DNA of 64,000 nucleotides from Allofranklinella schreckenbergeri (GCF_003703475.1 NZ_RDQM01000001.1:273044-337043), one strand, 5' to 3'. Counted from the first letter of the stretch, positions 18,393 through 27,892 are shown. Made by a program: numbers and translations. The notes: a model not told the origin generated them from the letters alone.

Positions 18393-19148
18393 ATGTCCGA
18401 ACGCTTGCGCCCGCCATTTGCCATCTTGCGCCCTGGCGACCCCTTCCCCGACTACGGCTCGGTGACGGAAGCGCAAGGGCCGCTGGCCATTGGCGGCGAT
18501 CTTTCCACGGCGACGCTCAAGGCGGCTTACAGCCGCGGGATTTTTCCCTGGTTCAGCGAGCCGCCCGTCCTGTGGTGGTCGCTCAATCCGCGCATGGTGC
18601 TGCGCACCGAGGCTTTTCGCCTGCACACATCGCTGCGCAAAACCATCACCCGGCTGCACCGCAGCGGCCGTTTGCTCATCCGCATGGACTATGACGTCGC
18701 CAGCGTGCTCGCCCATTGCGCGCATATCGCACGCCCCGGGCAGGATGGCACCTGGCTCAATCGTTATATGCAACGCGCGTATCTGGACTGGCACGCCGCA
18801 GGGCATGTGCACAGTGTGGAGACATGGCTTGACGGCCAGCTCGCTGGCGGGCTGTATTGCGTGAACATCGGTCAGGCGGTGTTTGGCGAATCCATGTTCA
18901 GCCTGCAACGCGATGCATCCAAAATCGCCTTGGCGGCTCTGGTGGCCTTTTGCCGCAAGCACGGCATCGGCTGGATCGATTGCCAGCAAAACACACCGCA
19001 TCTGGCCTCGCTGGGCGCTGGGGAAATCCAGCGCACTGGCTTTTTGCACCTGCTGCGCCACAGCCTGGTGCAACCCGCACCCATCTGGCAATGGGCGGCG
19101 CAAGATTGGCGCTGGCTGACGCCAAGCATCACCGATCAAGCCCTTTAA
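18393..19148 (+). CDS. aat: Leucyl/phenylalanyl-tRNA-protein transferase
   Basis: Adds Leu or Phe from aminoacyl-tRNA to proteins with N-terminal Arg or Lys, making them ClpS-ClpAP substrates. The 251-residue protein shows GPLAIGGDLSTATLKAAYSRGIFPWFSE, then PVLWWSLNPRMVL, the catalytic region GGLYCVNIGQAVFGESMFS and HGIGWIDCQQNTPHLASLGA, all typical. It is 53 nt downstream of the TRAP permease gene. The MITE-like element starts at the base after its TAA stop, and TAA is the target duplication. Confidence 0.96.
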   Translation: MSERLRPPFAILRPGDPFPDYGSVTEAQGPLAIGGDLSTATLKAAYSRGIFPWFSEPPVLWWSLNPRMVLRTEAFRLHTSLRKTITRLHRSGRLLIRMDYDVASVLAHCAHIARPGQDGTWLNRYMQRAYLDWHAAGHVHSVETWLDGQLAGGLYCVNIGQAVFGESMFSLQRDASKIALAALVAFCRKHGIGWIDCQQNTPHLASLGAGEIQRTGFLHLLRHSLVQPAPIWQWAAQDWRWLTPSITDQAL

Positions 19149-19309
19149 GAGCCTGTTCAAAATCTTTGCACGGCGGCCAAGAGAGCGGATTTGGGCGGTC
19201 TGCTGCGTTGCAAAGCCTCGCCATAGCGGGCGCTATGGCTGTGTTTTGCGCCTTGCAGCCCATCCCAAACCGCTTCTTGTCCACTCGCGCCGAGATTTTG
19301 AACAGGCTC
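19149..19309. mobile_element. MITE-like element, 161 bp, with the ends of the local IS5-family element
   Basis: The ends GAGCCTGTTCAAAATC and its reverse complement are a perfect 16-bp inverted pair identical to the right end of the insertion sequence at 14930-15777. TAA is duplicated on both sides (19146-19148, which is the aat stop, and 19310-19312). The interior of about 125 bp has no coding frame. It looks like a non-autonomous derivative moved by that transposase. Confidence 0.85.
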
Positions 19310-19319
19310 TAAGAACAAT

Positions 19320-19401
19320 TTAATTACAAATCAAAAGAAAATTAACAACCCCTTTTTGGCAAAACTGCACTCAAAGGAAAAATACATTGATTTGTAATTA
19401 A
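19320..19401 (-). repeat. AT-rich palindromic intergenic repeat, copy G (reverse core)
   Basis: Arms TTAATTACAAATCAA and TTGATTTGTAATTAA are a perfect 15-bp inverted pair, the longest in the family. The core on the minus strand reads TTTTGCCAAAAAGGGG. The stop codon of the PepSY-like gene (19398-19400) lies inside the right arm. Confidence 0.85.
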
Positions 19402-19802
19402 GGCATATCTTCCAACGGCATCACAACCGGCGGCTCAAAGCTGGCATCTGGAGTCTGAGCGGCGGTTTGGCAATCTTCCTGCATTTCACGCACGACCTGG
19501 CCTGAGGCAGTCTCGAACCACACACCCACACGTTGGCCCTGGCTGTTGACGGCCTGGGCACGCCAATTACGGCCATGCACACGGATCTCATGCACACGCC
19601 CATAACCCGCCTTTTCCAAGGCCAAGCGTACTTGTATCGGCGTCATTGGTTGCTGCGCTGTGGGAGCGGCGGCTGCCACCGCAACCGCCGTTTGACGCAG
19701 GCAACGTCTTTTTTCTGCGAATGCCACAGCCGAGAAAACGAATGCAATCACGATGATCACGCCCAGCACGCCAAGGGAAGCGGTCTTGGGGAGATGTCCC
19801 AT
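19398..19802 (-). CDS. Small membrane-anchored protein with one PepSY-like repeat
   Basis: A 134-residue protein with an N-terminal hydrophobic segment (about residues 9-29, LGVLGVIIVIAFVFSAVAFA), probably an anchor or signal peptide. One repeat follows at about 55-110: MTPIQVRLALEKAGYGRVHEIRVHGRNW, then AQAVNSQGQRVGVWFETASGQVV. The repeat matches those of the next two genes but has lost their acidic DDD segment. The tail is acidic and Pro-rich. No Shine-Dalgarno is visible; its start is 18 nt from the stop of the upstream gene, so translation may be coupled. The last codons lie in repeat copy G. Confidence 0.7.
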   Translation of the reverse strand: MGHLPKTASLGVLGVIIVIAFVFSAVAFAEKRRCLRQTAVAVAAAAPTAQQPMTPIQVRLALEKAGYGRVHEIRVHGRNWRAQAVNSQGQRVGVWFETASGQVVREMQEDCQTAAQTPDASFEPPVVMPLEDMP

Positions 19803-19820
19803 GTTGCGCGCAGCTAAGGC

Positions 19821-20327
19821 TTAATCGTCCCTGCGCTCTCGCAGCACGGCCCCCGAGTGGGGATCGATGCGCAAATCCACGCGCTGCCCCGCCCTGTTCA
19901 CGGCATCGGCCTCCCAATAGCCGTCGTCGTCGTAATCCACATCATGGATGCCTGTGTAGCCAGCTTTTTCCAACCGCGCGCGCACTTGCTCCGCCGTCAA
20001 GGAAGGCGCTGCCGCACGGGCCGGTTGCTGGGCCAAAGGCGTGGGCTGCGCAGCATCGCGGCGCGATGAGCGCATTGCATCGTCATCGGGCTGCTCGCGC
20101 AACACCGTGCCCGTGCGCGGATCCACACGCAAGTCCACAGCCTGCCCTGCAGCATTGACGGCATCGGCCTCCCAATAGCCATCGTCGTCATAGTCCAGAT
20201 CGTGCACGTGGGTGTAGCCCGCTTTCTCCAGCGCGCCACGCACTTGCTCAGCACTCAAACCCGAGGCGTACGCCGCAGGCAGCGCCACCAAACTTGCACT
20301 CAGAACCCACAAGGTCAAAGGTTTCAT
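19821..20327 (-). CDS. Secreted protein with two PepSY-like repeats
   Basis: A 168-residue protein with a signal peptide (MKPLTLWVLSASLVALPAAYA) and two nearly identical repeats at about 23-85 and 108-168. Each reads AEQVR.LEKAGYT.HD.DYDDDGYWEADAVN..GQ.VDLR.DP..G.VLRE. The repeats are also close at DNA level (same 20-mer at 19903 and 20161), which points to a recent internal duplication. ATG 20327 has GGAGG 9 nt upstream and is preferred to the ATG 6 nt before it. The acidic motif could bind a cation, but this is only a suggestion. PepSY domains are often periplasmic. Confidence 0.75.
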   Translation of the reverse strand: MKPLTLWVLSASLVALPAAYASGLSAEQVRGALEKAGYTHVHDLDYDDDGYWEADAVNAAGQAVDLRVDPRTGTVLREQPDDDAMRSSRRDAAQPTPLAQQPARAAAPSLTAEQVRARLEKAGYTGIHDVDYDDDGYWEADAVNRAGQRVDLRIDPHSGAVLRERRDD

Positions 20328-20393
20328 GGTCATTTCCCTCCAATATTTGCTGTTTTCAAAACTTTTTTATGGCCCGCTCAAAAGCGGCTGCAC

Positions 20394-21038
20394 TTAATCG
20401 TCCAGGTGCTCGCGCACGACTGCGCCAGTAAACGGATCAACGCGCACATCCACACGTTGGCCTACGGCGTTGACCGCTTCAGCCTCCCAGTGGCCGCCTT
20501 CAAACTCCAGATCGTGAATGTGGCGATAGCCTGCATTGGCCAGCGCGGCGTAGATTTGCTGTGCGGTCAACAGCGGGTTGCCCACGCCGGGCACCGCCGA
20601 CCCCAAGCCGTCAATCTTGTCGTTCAGCACCTCCAGCGTCAGCGGGTGCAACACCAATTCGACTTCGAAGCCAGCGAGGTTGCGCGCTTCCGCTTTCCAG
20701 AAGCCATCGTCCATTTCCACATCGTGTACGTTGCGGTAGCCCAGGTTGTACAAATGCTGGGTCACGCGCTGCCAGCCCACTTGGGCAGCGGTTGCCGCTG
20801 TCACTTCGCTCACGTGGTTGTTCGCGTCCAGCAGCAAATCGACGCGCGCGCCAGACAGCGTGGTGCCTTCGGCCGTCCAGACGCCGTGGCGCAGCTCAAG
20901 GTCGTAAATCGCCTGGTAGCCCTGGGCCTGGAACGCCTGCAGGGCTTCGACCGCATTGGTGGCAGCCTGAGCCTGACCGGCAAAAAGAGTGGCACCCAAT
21001 GCCACAGCAGCAGCCAAACGCAAGGAAGTTTTTTTCAT
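20394..21038 (-). CDS. Secreted protein with three PepSY-like repeats
   Basis: A 214-residue protein with a clear signal peptide (MKKTSLRLAAAVALGATLFAGQAQA). Three repeats follow at about residues 28-80, 85-140 and 152-214, with motifs GYQAIYDLELRHGVWTAEG, GYRNVHDVEMDDGFWKAEA and GYRHIHDLEFEGGHWEAEA. AAAGGAG lies at good spacing before the ATG. It is first in a minus-strand run of three related genes and is divergent from the PepSY/two-component operon across a 125-bp gap, so it is a likely target of that system. Function is unknown. Confidence 0.75.
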   Translation of the reverse strand: MKKTSLRLAAAVALGATLFAGQAQAATNAVEALQAFQAQGYQAIYDLELRHGVWTAEGTTLSGARVDLLLDANNHVSEVTAATAAQVGWQRVTQHLYNLGYRNVHDVEMDDGFWKAEARNLAGFEVELVLHPLTLEVLNDKIDGLGSAVPGVGNPLLTAQQIYAALANAGYRHIHDLEFEGGHWEAEAVNAVGQRVDVRVDPFTGAVVREHLDD

Positions 21039-21163
21039 GAGAGGACTCCTTTAAAAAGCAGGAACAAAAACGTGATGGAAGCCATTGTGCAAAGCCCCCG
21101 CTAAACGCTGCTTGAAGCGGTTATTCATGCTTTGTTTAAGAAGGCCCGCCATCATGCTCGGCC

Positions 21164-21916
21164 ATGCGAAATTGCCCCCTTGTCTGCCTTGGCCTTGCGC
21201 TTTGCGCCAGCATGAACTGCGCCGCAGAGTCATACCCCGTTGCATCGCCTGTTGCCAGTGAACAACACAGCGTGCGCCAAGCTGTCTCCAGCGGGCGCTA
21301 CAAACCTCTGGCAGAAATCCTGCGCACGGTGGAGCGCCATGTCCCCGGGCGTGTGGTGGAAATCGAGATCGAAACGCACCCACTGTATGGCACGGTATAC
21401 GAAGTGGAGGTGCTCGACGCGCAACACCGCAAACGCGAAGTTTCCATCCATGCAGAAACAGGCCGACTGGTGGAAATCGACGAGCGCCCCGTCACGCCCG
21501 AGCGCCTCATCCCCCTGCCCCAATTGCTGGAGCAATTGCACAAGCAGTACCCCGGCTATGTGGAGGATGCCGAGTTGGAGTTAAGCGGCGATGGGCGCAG
21601 TCTTTACGCCATCAAAGTCATCCAGCCCACGGGCCAGTTGCTGGGCGTGCTGGTGGATGCCAGTAGCGGCAAAGTGCTGCAAACCTACCCGCCACTGGGC
21701 AGCACCCCTCAGCCCATGCGCCCGCTGCATGAACTGCTCGATGAAGTGCTCAAGCGCTACCCCGGCATCGTGCAGGAAGCCGAAGTGGAACGCCAACGCC
21801 ACGACAACCGCTGGCACTACGAAATCGACATCCGGCAGACCGACAATACCGTCACCCTGCACGTAGACCCCTACAGCGGCCACGTTTTGCGCGAGCAGCG
21901 CAAAAAACACAAATAG
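21164..21916 (+). CDS. Secreted PepSY-domain protein (three repeats), first gene of a two-component operon
   Basis: A 250-residue protein with a signal peptide (LVCLGLALCASMNCAAES) and three PepSY-type repeats at about residues 45-105, 110-170 and 180-247. These read KPLAEILRTVERHVPGRVVEIEIE, LLEQLHKQYPGYVEDAELEL and LLDEVLKRYPGIVQEAEVERQ, each ending in a G.V..V/L strand such as DPYSGHVLREQ. It is 22 nt upstream of the response regulator gene in the same direction. A periplasmic sensor or modulator role for the kinase is inferred from this linkage. Confidence 0.78.
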   Translation: MRNCPLVCLGLALCASMNCAAESYPVASPVASEQHSVRQAVSSGRYKPLAEILRTVERHVPGRVVEIEIETHPLYGTVYEVEVLDAQHRKREVSIHAETGRLVEIDERPVTPERLIPLPQLLEQLHKQYPGYVEDAELELSGDGRSLYAIKVIQPTGQLLGVLVDASSGKVLQTYPPLGSTPQPMRPLHELLDEVLKRYPGIVQEAEVERQRHDNRWHYEIDIRQTDNTVTLHVDPYSGHVLREQRKKHK

Positions 21917-21938
21917 CCCTGCCCCACTGCCCCTTCCC

Positions 21939-22607
21939 ATGCGCATTCTGATCGTAGAAGACGATGCCGCCCTGGCCGCCAGCTTGCAACAAGTGCTGGG
22001 CCAGGCAGGCTTCGTCGCCGAAACCTGTGCCGACGGCAACGAAGCCATCTTCCTGGGCGAAACCGAGAGCTACGACGCTGCCGTGCTCGATTTGGGCCTG
22101 CCCGGCATGGATGGCATTTCCGTGCTGCACCACTGGCGCGAAGCGGGCTGCCACATGCCCGTGCTCATCCTCACAGGGCGCAGCCGCTGGAGCGACAAGC
22201 TCGCGGGCTTTCAAGCCGGCGCTGATGACTACCTCACCAAGCCTTTCGTGCATGAGGAAGTCGTGCTGCGCCTGCGCGCCCTGTTGCGCCGCGCCGCGCC
22301 TGCGCCCAGCCAGGGGCAGGCATTGCTCAAAGTGCGCGAGCTGGAATACGACACCCTGGCCCAGCGCGTCAGCCTGGCCGGGCGCAGCATCGCGCTGACG
22401 GCGCAGGAGCTGAAAATCCTCGCCTATCTCATGCACCGCCCCGGCGTCACCGTCGCCCGCACAGAGATTGCCGAGCACGTGTACTCGCGCGATCTGGATC
22501 CCGACTCCAACTCCATCGACGTACTCATTGGCCGCATCCGCCGCAAAATTGGCGCTGAGTACATCGAAACCCAGCGCGGGCTGGGCTTTCGCATGATCCA
22601 GGGCTAG
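21939..22607 (+). CDS. OmpR/PhoB-family DNA-binding response regulator
   Basis: A 222-residue regulator. The receiver domain (1-115) has the acidic pair EDD at 7-9, phosphorylation site Asp51 in VLDLGLPGMDG, and Lys in DYLTKPF. The winged-helix domain (about 128-220) shows LTAQELKILAYLMHRPG and SNSIDVLIGRIRRKIG, then YIETQRGLGFRM. It resembles the QseB/PmrA/PhoP group. It sits between the PepSY gene and the kinase gene, 32 nt from the latter. Target promoters are not known; the divergent PepSY promoter is a candidate. Confidence 0.93.
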   Translation: MRILIVEDDAALAASLQQVLGQAGFVAETCADGNEAIFLGETESYDAAVLDLGLPGMDGISVLHHWREAGCHMPVLILTGRSRWSDKLAGFQAGADDYLTKPFVHEEVVLRLRALLRRAAPAPSQGQALLKVRELEYDTLAQRVSLAGRSIALTAQELKILAYLMHRPGVTVARTEIAEHVYSRDLDPDSNSIDVLIGRIRRKIGAEYIETQRGLGFRMIQG

Positions 22608-22639
22608 CCCCCCCCAGAGACGGTGACAATGACACGGTG

Positions 22640-24088
22640 ATGTTTGCATTCAGAAACGGCATCAGCCTCACCACGCGGCTGCTGTGGCTAGGCCCGCTGC
22701 CCGCCATGCTGCTGCTCATCGTGCTGGGCAGCCTGCTTTACAACCGGCTGAGTGAAAGCCTGCACGGCGGTCTGGTACAACGCCTGGAGGAGAGGGCCGA
22801 CGCCCTCCAGGCCGATTTCCTCCTCACTCCCAACGGCCAGTGGAAATACCAAGACGGCTCGCGCGATGGTGAGTTCACGCAAATTTTCTCCGGCTGGTAC
22901 TGGGTGCTCCAGCCCCTGCCGCCCACGCCTGCCGCACAGTCCGGCCAGCCCCAAAGCACCTCGGCCGCCGCCATCTCGCAAAACACCTTGTACTCGCGCT
23001 CGTTGTGGGACGGCAGTCTCAGCGGCCCGCCCCGCCCTGCGCGCGCGGGACTGTTCAGCCAGACTGATCCGCGCGGGCGCCCTTTGCTGGGCATTGCCCG
23101 GCCTGTCAGCATCGATGGCCCTGCCGGCCCACGCCACGCCCTGTTGCACGTTTACACCTTGGCTGAGCCGCTGCACGGCGACCTGGCCCGCATTCGGCGC
23201 AGCCTGTGGCTTGCCCTGCTGCTGTTCCTGCTCGGGCTGGCCGCCAGCACCTGGCTGCAATTGCGGGTGGGTCTGCGCCCCTTGCAGCAATTGCAGCAGC
23301 GCCTCTCACGCATGCACGATGCCAGTCAGGCCGAACTCGAGCGCCTGGGCCAGGGCTACGGCCCCGAGCTGGATCCGCTGGCGCAGGAAATCGACGCCCT
23401 GCTGGAGCGCAACGCCCGCATGCTCGCACGCGGACGCACCTACGCTGCCGACCTCAGCCACGCCATCAAAACCCCGCTGGCGCGCCTGAGCGCCCAAGCC
23501 AGCGCCCAGCCCAGCCTGCCCAGCGCGCTGGTGCTGGAGCAGGTACACAGCATCCACGGCTTGATCGAACGCCACATGAGCCGCACCAGCAACGCCAGCG
23601 ATAGTGCGCCAGGCCTGCTGCAACGCATTGCCGTGCTGGAGGTGGTGCAGGCGCTGGTGCAGCTCATGCAGCACATCCATGCCGAGCGCGCGCTGCAATG
23701 GCAGGTGGATGCCGACGCGCTCGCCCACACCCTGCGCTGGCGCGGGGAGCAAAGCGACCTGGAAGAAATGTTGGGCAATTTGCTGGACAACGCCGGGAAA
23801 TGGGCCCGCAGCCAAGTGCGCGTGCACCTGGAACTGCAAGCGCCCCCCACGCCCGGCGCCCGCCCCACGCTGTGCATTGGCATTGCCGATGACGGCCCCG
23901 GCATTGCCGACGAAAACCTGGCCCTGGCAGGCCAGCGCGGCCAGCGCTTTGACGAGCGCACCCCCGGCAGCGGCCTGGGCCTGAGCCTGGCGGCGGAAAT
24001 CGCCCACAGTTGGGGCGGCGCCCTGGAGCTGGGCCGCAGCGCCGATCTGGGCGGCTTGCAGGCGCGACTACGCCTGCCCACGAGCTAG
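22640..24088 (+). CDS. Membrane sensor histidine kinase, QseC/PhoQ-like
   Basis: A 482-residue kinase. The N-terminal membrane helix is at about 17-38 and a periplasmic domain of about 140 residues follows. The second helix is at about 190-208 (LALLLFLLGLAASTWLQ), then a HAMP-like linker. The dimerisation motif is DLSHAIKTPLARL with His274. The ATPase domain has the N-box NLLDNAGKWA, G1 DDGPGIAD and G2 GSGLGLSLA. ATG 22640 was preferred to the GTG directly before it. It is the last gene of the PepSY / regulator / kinase operon. The ligand is unknown; a link to the PepSY proteins is inferred from position. Confidence 0.92.
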   Translation: MFAFRNGISLTTRLLWLGPLPAMLLLIVLGSLLYNRLSESLHGGLVQRLEERADALQADFLLTPNGQWKYQDGSRDGEFTQIFSGWYWVLQPLPPTPAAQSGQPQSTSAAAISQNTLYSRSLWDGSLSGPPRPARAGLFSQTDPRGRPLLGIARPVSIDGPAGPRHALLHVYTLAEPLHGDLARIRRSLWLALLLFLLGLAASTWLQLRVGLRPLQQLQQRLSRMHDASQAELERLGQGYGPELDPLAQEIDALLERNARMLARGRTYAADLSHAIKTPLARLSAQASAQPSLPSALVLEQVHSIHGLIERHMSRTSNASDSAPGLLQRIAVLEVVQALVQLMQHIHAERALQWQVDADALAHTLRWRGEQSDLEEMLGNLLDNAGKWARSQVRVHLELQAPPTPGARPTLCIGIADDGPGIADENLALAGQRGQRFDERTPGSGLGLSLAAEIAHSWGGALELGRSADLGGLQARLRLPTS

Positions 24089-24117
24089 CGCCTGCCCTCA
24101 ATAGGCCACCCAATCGA

Positions 24118-24192
24118 TTCAATCAATAGTAAAAACAAACCCAATACTATCATGCCTAAACAAGGTTGTTTTATTTCCTATTGATTTATAAA
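24118..24192 (+). repeat. AT-rich palindromic intergenic repeat, copy H (forward core)
   Basis: Arms TTCAATCAATAGTAAAA and TTTCCTATTGATTTA surround the core ATCATGCCTAAACAAGG. The variant CAATAG is paired with CTATTG as in copy E. It begins about 30 nt after the kinase stop, between convergent genes. Confidence 0.85.
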
Positions 24193-24230
24193 TAAAAAGC
24201 CTTCCGTCTTTAAACAGACCCCCAACGCGC

Positions 24231-27023
24231 TCACGTCGCCCCCAACAAATCCTTCAGCGCATACAACTGCGCCTGCGCCTGGCGGGGCGAGAGCGCATCG
24301 ATATCCAATGCGGCCAAGGCCTGCTCCACCGCGCTGGGCGCTTGGGCGCTTGCGCCCTCCTCGCCCGCTGCCCCATCGGCTCCCCACGCCGGCGCCCCAT
24401 CGCCCGGCCCGGTCGCAACCAGGCCATCGTCCAGCGCGGCGCTGAACAAATCGCCCTGCGCCTGCGTGCCTTGGCTTTGCAAATGCTCCAGCGTGGCGCG
24501 CGCGTGCTGGATCACGCCCGCAGGCATTCCCGCCAAACGGGCGACGTGGATGCCGTAACTGCGGCTGGCCGGGCCGGGCTGCAATTCGTGCAAAAAGACG
24601 ATGTGCGAGCCTGTCTCGGCCGCCGCCACGTGGGTGTTGATAGCGTGTGCCAGCTTGGCGGGCAGCTCCGTCAGCTCGAAGTAATGGGTGGCAAACAGGG
24701 TGAACGCCTGGGTTTTGTCGTGCAAATAGGTGGCAATGCTGCCCGCCAGCGCCAGGCCGTCGTAGGTGCTGGTGCCGCGGCCGATTTCGTCCATCAACAC
24801 CAGCGAATGCGCCGTGGCGCTGTGCAGGATTTGCGCCGCCTCGGTCATCTCCAGCATGAAGGTCGATTGCGCGTTGGCCAGGTCATCGGCCGCACCGATG
24901 CGGGTGTGGATGGCATCGATGGGGCCGATGCGGCAGCTTTGCGCGGGCACGTAGCTGCCCATGCTGGCCAGCAAGGCGATCAGGGCCACTTGCCGCATAT
25001 AGGTCGATTTGCCGCCCATGTTGGGGCCGGTGATGATTTGCATGCGCCGCTTGCCGCCCAGGGCCGTGTCGTTGGCGATGAAGCTGGTTTGCGCGGTTTG
25101 CGCCAGCCGCATTTCCACCACGGGGTGGCGGCCTTGCACGATGTCGATGCACGGCTCGATGGCAAATTGCGGCGCGCACCAGCCCAGCGTGGCCGAGCGC
25201 TCGGCCAGCGCGCACAGCGCGTCCAGTTGCGCCAGCGCCCCGGCGATGCGGTAGAGCGCGGGGATGTGCGCCTGCAATTGCTCCAGCAGTTGCTGGTAGA
25301 GGTGCTTCTCGCGCGCCAGCGCACGCTCCTGAGCGGAGAGGGCTTTGTCCTCGAACGTTTTGAGTTCCGGGGTGATGAAGCGCTCGGCGTTTTTGAGCGT
25401 CTGGCGGCGCTTGTAATCCACAGGCACGCGGTGCAACTGGCCTTGCGAGACTTCAATGTAAAAGCCGTGCACCTTGTTGTATTGCACGCGCAGGTTGGCA
25501 ATGCCGGTGCGCTCGCGCTCACGCGCTTCCAGCGCCAGCAAAAAGGTGTCGGCGCTGTCTTGCAGGGCGCGCAGTTCATCGAGCTCGGCGTCAAACCCTT
25601 GGGCGATGACGCCGCCATCGCGCACCAACGCGGCAGGCTCTTGCACGATGGCCGCTTGCAGCAGGTCGATCAAGCCTTCGGGCGCAGCCAGTGCGGCCAA
25701 CAGGCTGTCGAGGCAAAAGGCGCTGTTCTCCGTCGCTGCGGTGGCTTCGGCAACTCCGGAGGCTTCGGCAACCTCGGCGCTCTGGCGGCCATTGGCCAGC
25801 GCCAGCGCCTGGCGCAAGGTGTTTTTCAGCGCCACCAGCTCGCGCGGGCGCACCTGCTCCAGCGCAATACGGGCGCTGATGCGCTCCACATCGGCCGCGC
25901 CCTGCAACGCGCCGCGGTAGTGCTGCCACAGCGGCAGCGCCGCGCCTGCGCGCAAGGCGCCAATGCGCTCCAGCCGCTGGGCGGCGATGCGGCGATCGCG
26001 CGGCGGGTTGAGCAGCCATTGCTTGAGCTGGCGGCTGCCCATGCTGGTGGCGCAGGTATCCAGCAGGGAAAACAGCGTCGGGCTGCTCTCGCCGCGCAGG
26101 GTTTGCACCAGCTCCAGATTGCGCCGCGTGGTCGCGGGCAGATGCAACGTGGCGTCGTCGCGCTCGACTTCGATGCCTTGCAAATGCTGCAAATCGCGCC
26201 CCTGGGTGTGGGCCGTGTAATGCAGCAGCGCAGCGGCGGCGGCGTGGGCCAGGGGCAGATCGGCCGCCTCCCAGGCGTGCAGGCTGGCCACCTGCAAATG
26301 CCCGGTGAGCTTGCGCACCCCCAGCGCCGCATCAAACTGCCAGGCGGGCAAGGCCTGGGCGGCGCTGCCCTGGCCGCTGAGCTGGCGCTGGGCCAGCAGG
26401 GCATCCAGGCTGCGCGCGCTCTGGGTCGGCGCGCCTGCGCTGTACAGCGTCTCGCTGGCGCCAATGCGGTCCAGCCAGCCGTTCAACGCCCCCGCGCTGC
26501 ATTGCGCCAAATGCACCACGCCCTGGGTGATGCTCAGCCACGCCAGGCCATAGCGCGCCTGCCCCTTGGCCTGGCGGCCCTGCGCTTCGTGGATGGCCAG
26601 TAGCACCGCCTCCTGCTTGTCGGGCAGCAAGGCCGCATCGGTGAGCGTGCCGGGGGTGACGATGCGCACCACCTTGCGCTCCACCGGGCCTTTGCTGGCC
26701 GCCGGATCGCCAATTTGCTCGCAAATGGCCACCGATTCGCCCAGCTTGATCAGCCGCGCCAGATAGGTATCGACCGAGTGAAACGGCACGCCCGCCATGG
26801 GCACGGGCTGCCCTGCCGATTGCCCGCGCTGCGTCAAAGTAATGTTCAACAACCGCGCCGCCTTGTGCGCATCTTCGTAGAACATTTCATAAAAATCGCC
26901 CATGCGGTAGAAGAGCAGCGTGTCCGGGTGCTGGGCTTTGAGCGCCAGATACTGGGCCATCATCGGCGTGTGGCCGCTGAAGTCGTTGGCAGCGTTGGAG
27001 TCGTGGGTAGAAGCAGCGCGCAT
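24231..27023 (-). CDS. mutS: DNA mismatch repair protein MutS
   Basis: Recognises mismatches and starts methyl-directed or related repair. The 930-residue protein has the mismatch-binding Phe-x-Glu in [11 protein letters not shown] near residue 45, connector and lever domains, the clamp region ([23 protein letters not shown]), and the ATPase domain with Walker [15 protein letters not shown], Walker [16 protein letters not shown] and the signature [12 protein letters not shown] variable low-complexity linker ([17 protein letters not shown]) precedes the C-terminal tetramer segment. It is somewhat longer than E. coli MutS (853). It is transcribed alone, convergent with the kinase operon. Confidence 0.97.
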   Translation of the reverse strand: MRAASTHDSNAANDFSGHTPMMAQYLALKAQHPDTLLFYRMGDFYEMFYEDAHKAARLLNITLTQRGQSAGQPVPMAGVPFHSVDTYLARLIKLGESVAICEQIGDPAASKGPVERKVVRIVTPGTLTDAALLPDKQEAVLLAIHEAQGRQAKGQARYGLAWLSITQGVVHLAQCSAGALNGWLDRIGASETLYSAGAPTQSARSLDALLAQRQLSGQGSAAQALPAWQFDAALGVRKLTGHLQVASLHAWEAADLPLAHAAAAALLHYTAHTQGRDLQHLQGIEVERDDATLHLPATTRRNLELVQTLRGESSPTLFSLLDTCATSMGSRQLKQWLLNPPRDRRIAAQRLERIGALRAGAALPLWQHYRGALQGAADVERISARIALEQVRPRELVALKNTLRQALALANGRQSAEVAEASGVAEATAATENSAFCLDSLLAALAAPEGLIDLLQAAIVQEPAALVRDGGVIAQGFDAELDELRALQDSADTFLLALEARERERTGIANLRVQYNKVHGFYIEVSQGQLHRVPVDYKRRQTLKNAERFITPELKTFEDKALSAQERALAREKHLYQQLLEQLQAHIPALYRIAGALAQLDALCALAERSATLGWCAPQFAIEPCIDIVQGRHPVVEMRLAQTAQTSFIANDTALGGKRRMQIITGPNMGGKSTYMRQVALIALLASMGSYVPAQSCRIGPIDAIHTRIGAADDLANAQSTFMLEMTEAAQILHSATAHSLVLMDEIGRGTSTYDGLALAGSIATYLHDKTQAFTLFATHYFELTELPAKLAHAINTHVAAAETGSHIVFLHELQPGPASRSYGIHVARLAGMPAGVIQHARATLEHLQSQGTQAQGDLFSAALDDGLVATGPGDGAPAWGADGAAGEEGASAQAPSAVEQALAALDIDALSPRQAQAQLYALKDLLGAT

Positions 27024-27082
27024 GGGCTTTCGGGCAATGCAAAAGGGTGGCGATTGTAGGCAGCGCCACTGGCGGGAATTTT

Positions 27083-27892
27083 TCAGCGCTGGCCGTCCAG
27101 GCTTTGCAGCATCGCCATTTCCAAATCGTCAAAACCAGCCTGCAAACGCGCCTGCATATTGAACGGGCCTTTGATTTTGGCGCGCAAATAGCCCGTCAAT
27201 AAGGATTCAAAGGTTTTTCGATAATCCAGTTGGCGCTGCACACAGCAGTATTTGAACCAATGCGAGCCAATGGCAACGTGGCCGTGCTCATCACGGTAAA
27301 TCACATCCAATAACCGGGCGGTGCGGTTCTCCCCCGCCTGGCGTAGTTTCTCCTGAATATGGGGCGTGACATCCAGCCCGCGCGCCTCCATCACGCGCGG
27401 CACCAGGGCCATGCGCACCATCACATCGTGCTCGGTTTCCACGCAGGCTTCCCACAAACCGGCATGGGCGGGGAAGTCGCCGTAATCGGCGCCCACATCG
27501 CGCAAGCGTTGCAGCATCAGGCTGAAGTGGTAGGCCTCCTCCTTGGCCACGCGAATCCAGTCGCGGTAAAAATCCTCCGGCATATCCTGGAAGCGGTAGG
27601 CCGCATCCAGCGCCAGATTCATGGCATTGAATTCAATATGCGCAATGGCGTGCAGCATGGCCTGCAAACCTTCCACGCTGCCCAGCCCGCGCTGGCGCAC
27701 GTCGCGTGGCGCCACCAAGGGCGGTTTGGCAGGCCGCCCCGCATCGGGCACGGAAACCACCGGGATTTTCTCGCGGTGAAACAAACCATCGCGATAGCCA
27801 TAATAAATGGCGTAAATCTGGCGGATTTTTTCATCCACGTCGCAACACATCAGTGCGCGATAAAGGGCTGGATAAAGATTTTCAGTCGTCAT
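27083..27892 (-). CDS. DUF455-family ferritin-like protein
   Basis: A 269-residue helical protein of the DUF455 family, which has a ferritin-like fold. Candidate metal ligands fit the pattern: [18 protein letters not shown], then [11 protein letters not shown] and [19 protein letters not shown] (Glu and ExxH-type motifs on four helices). Some distant relatives, such as MiaE, are diiron oxygenases, but no function is known for this family. It lies between mutS and the divergent tex gene, 59 nt from mutS on the same strand. Confidence 0.85.
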   Translation of the reverse strand: MTTENLYPALYRALMCCDVDEKIRQIYAIYYGYRDGLFHREKIPVVSVPDAGRPAKPPLVAPRDVRQRGLGSVEGLQAMLHAIAHIEFNAMNLALDAAYRFQDMPEDFYRDWIRVAKEEAYHFSLMLQRLRDVGADYGDFPAHAGLWEACVETEHDVMVRMALVPRVMEARGLDVTPHIQEKLRQAGENRTARLLDVIYRDEHGHVAIGSHWFKYCCVQRQLDYRKTFESLLTGYLRAKIKGPFNMQARLQAGFDDLEMAMLQSLDGQR

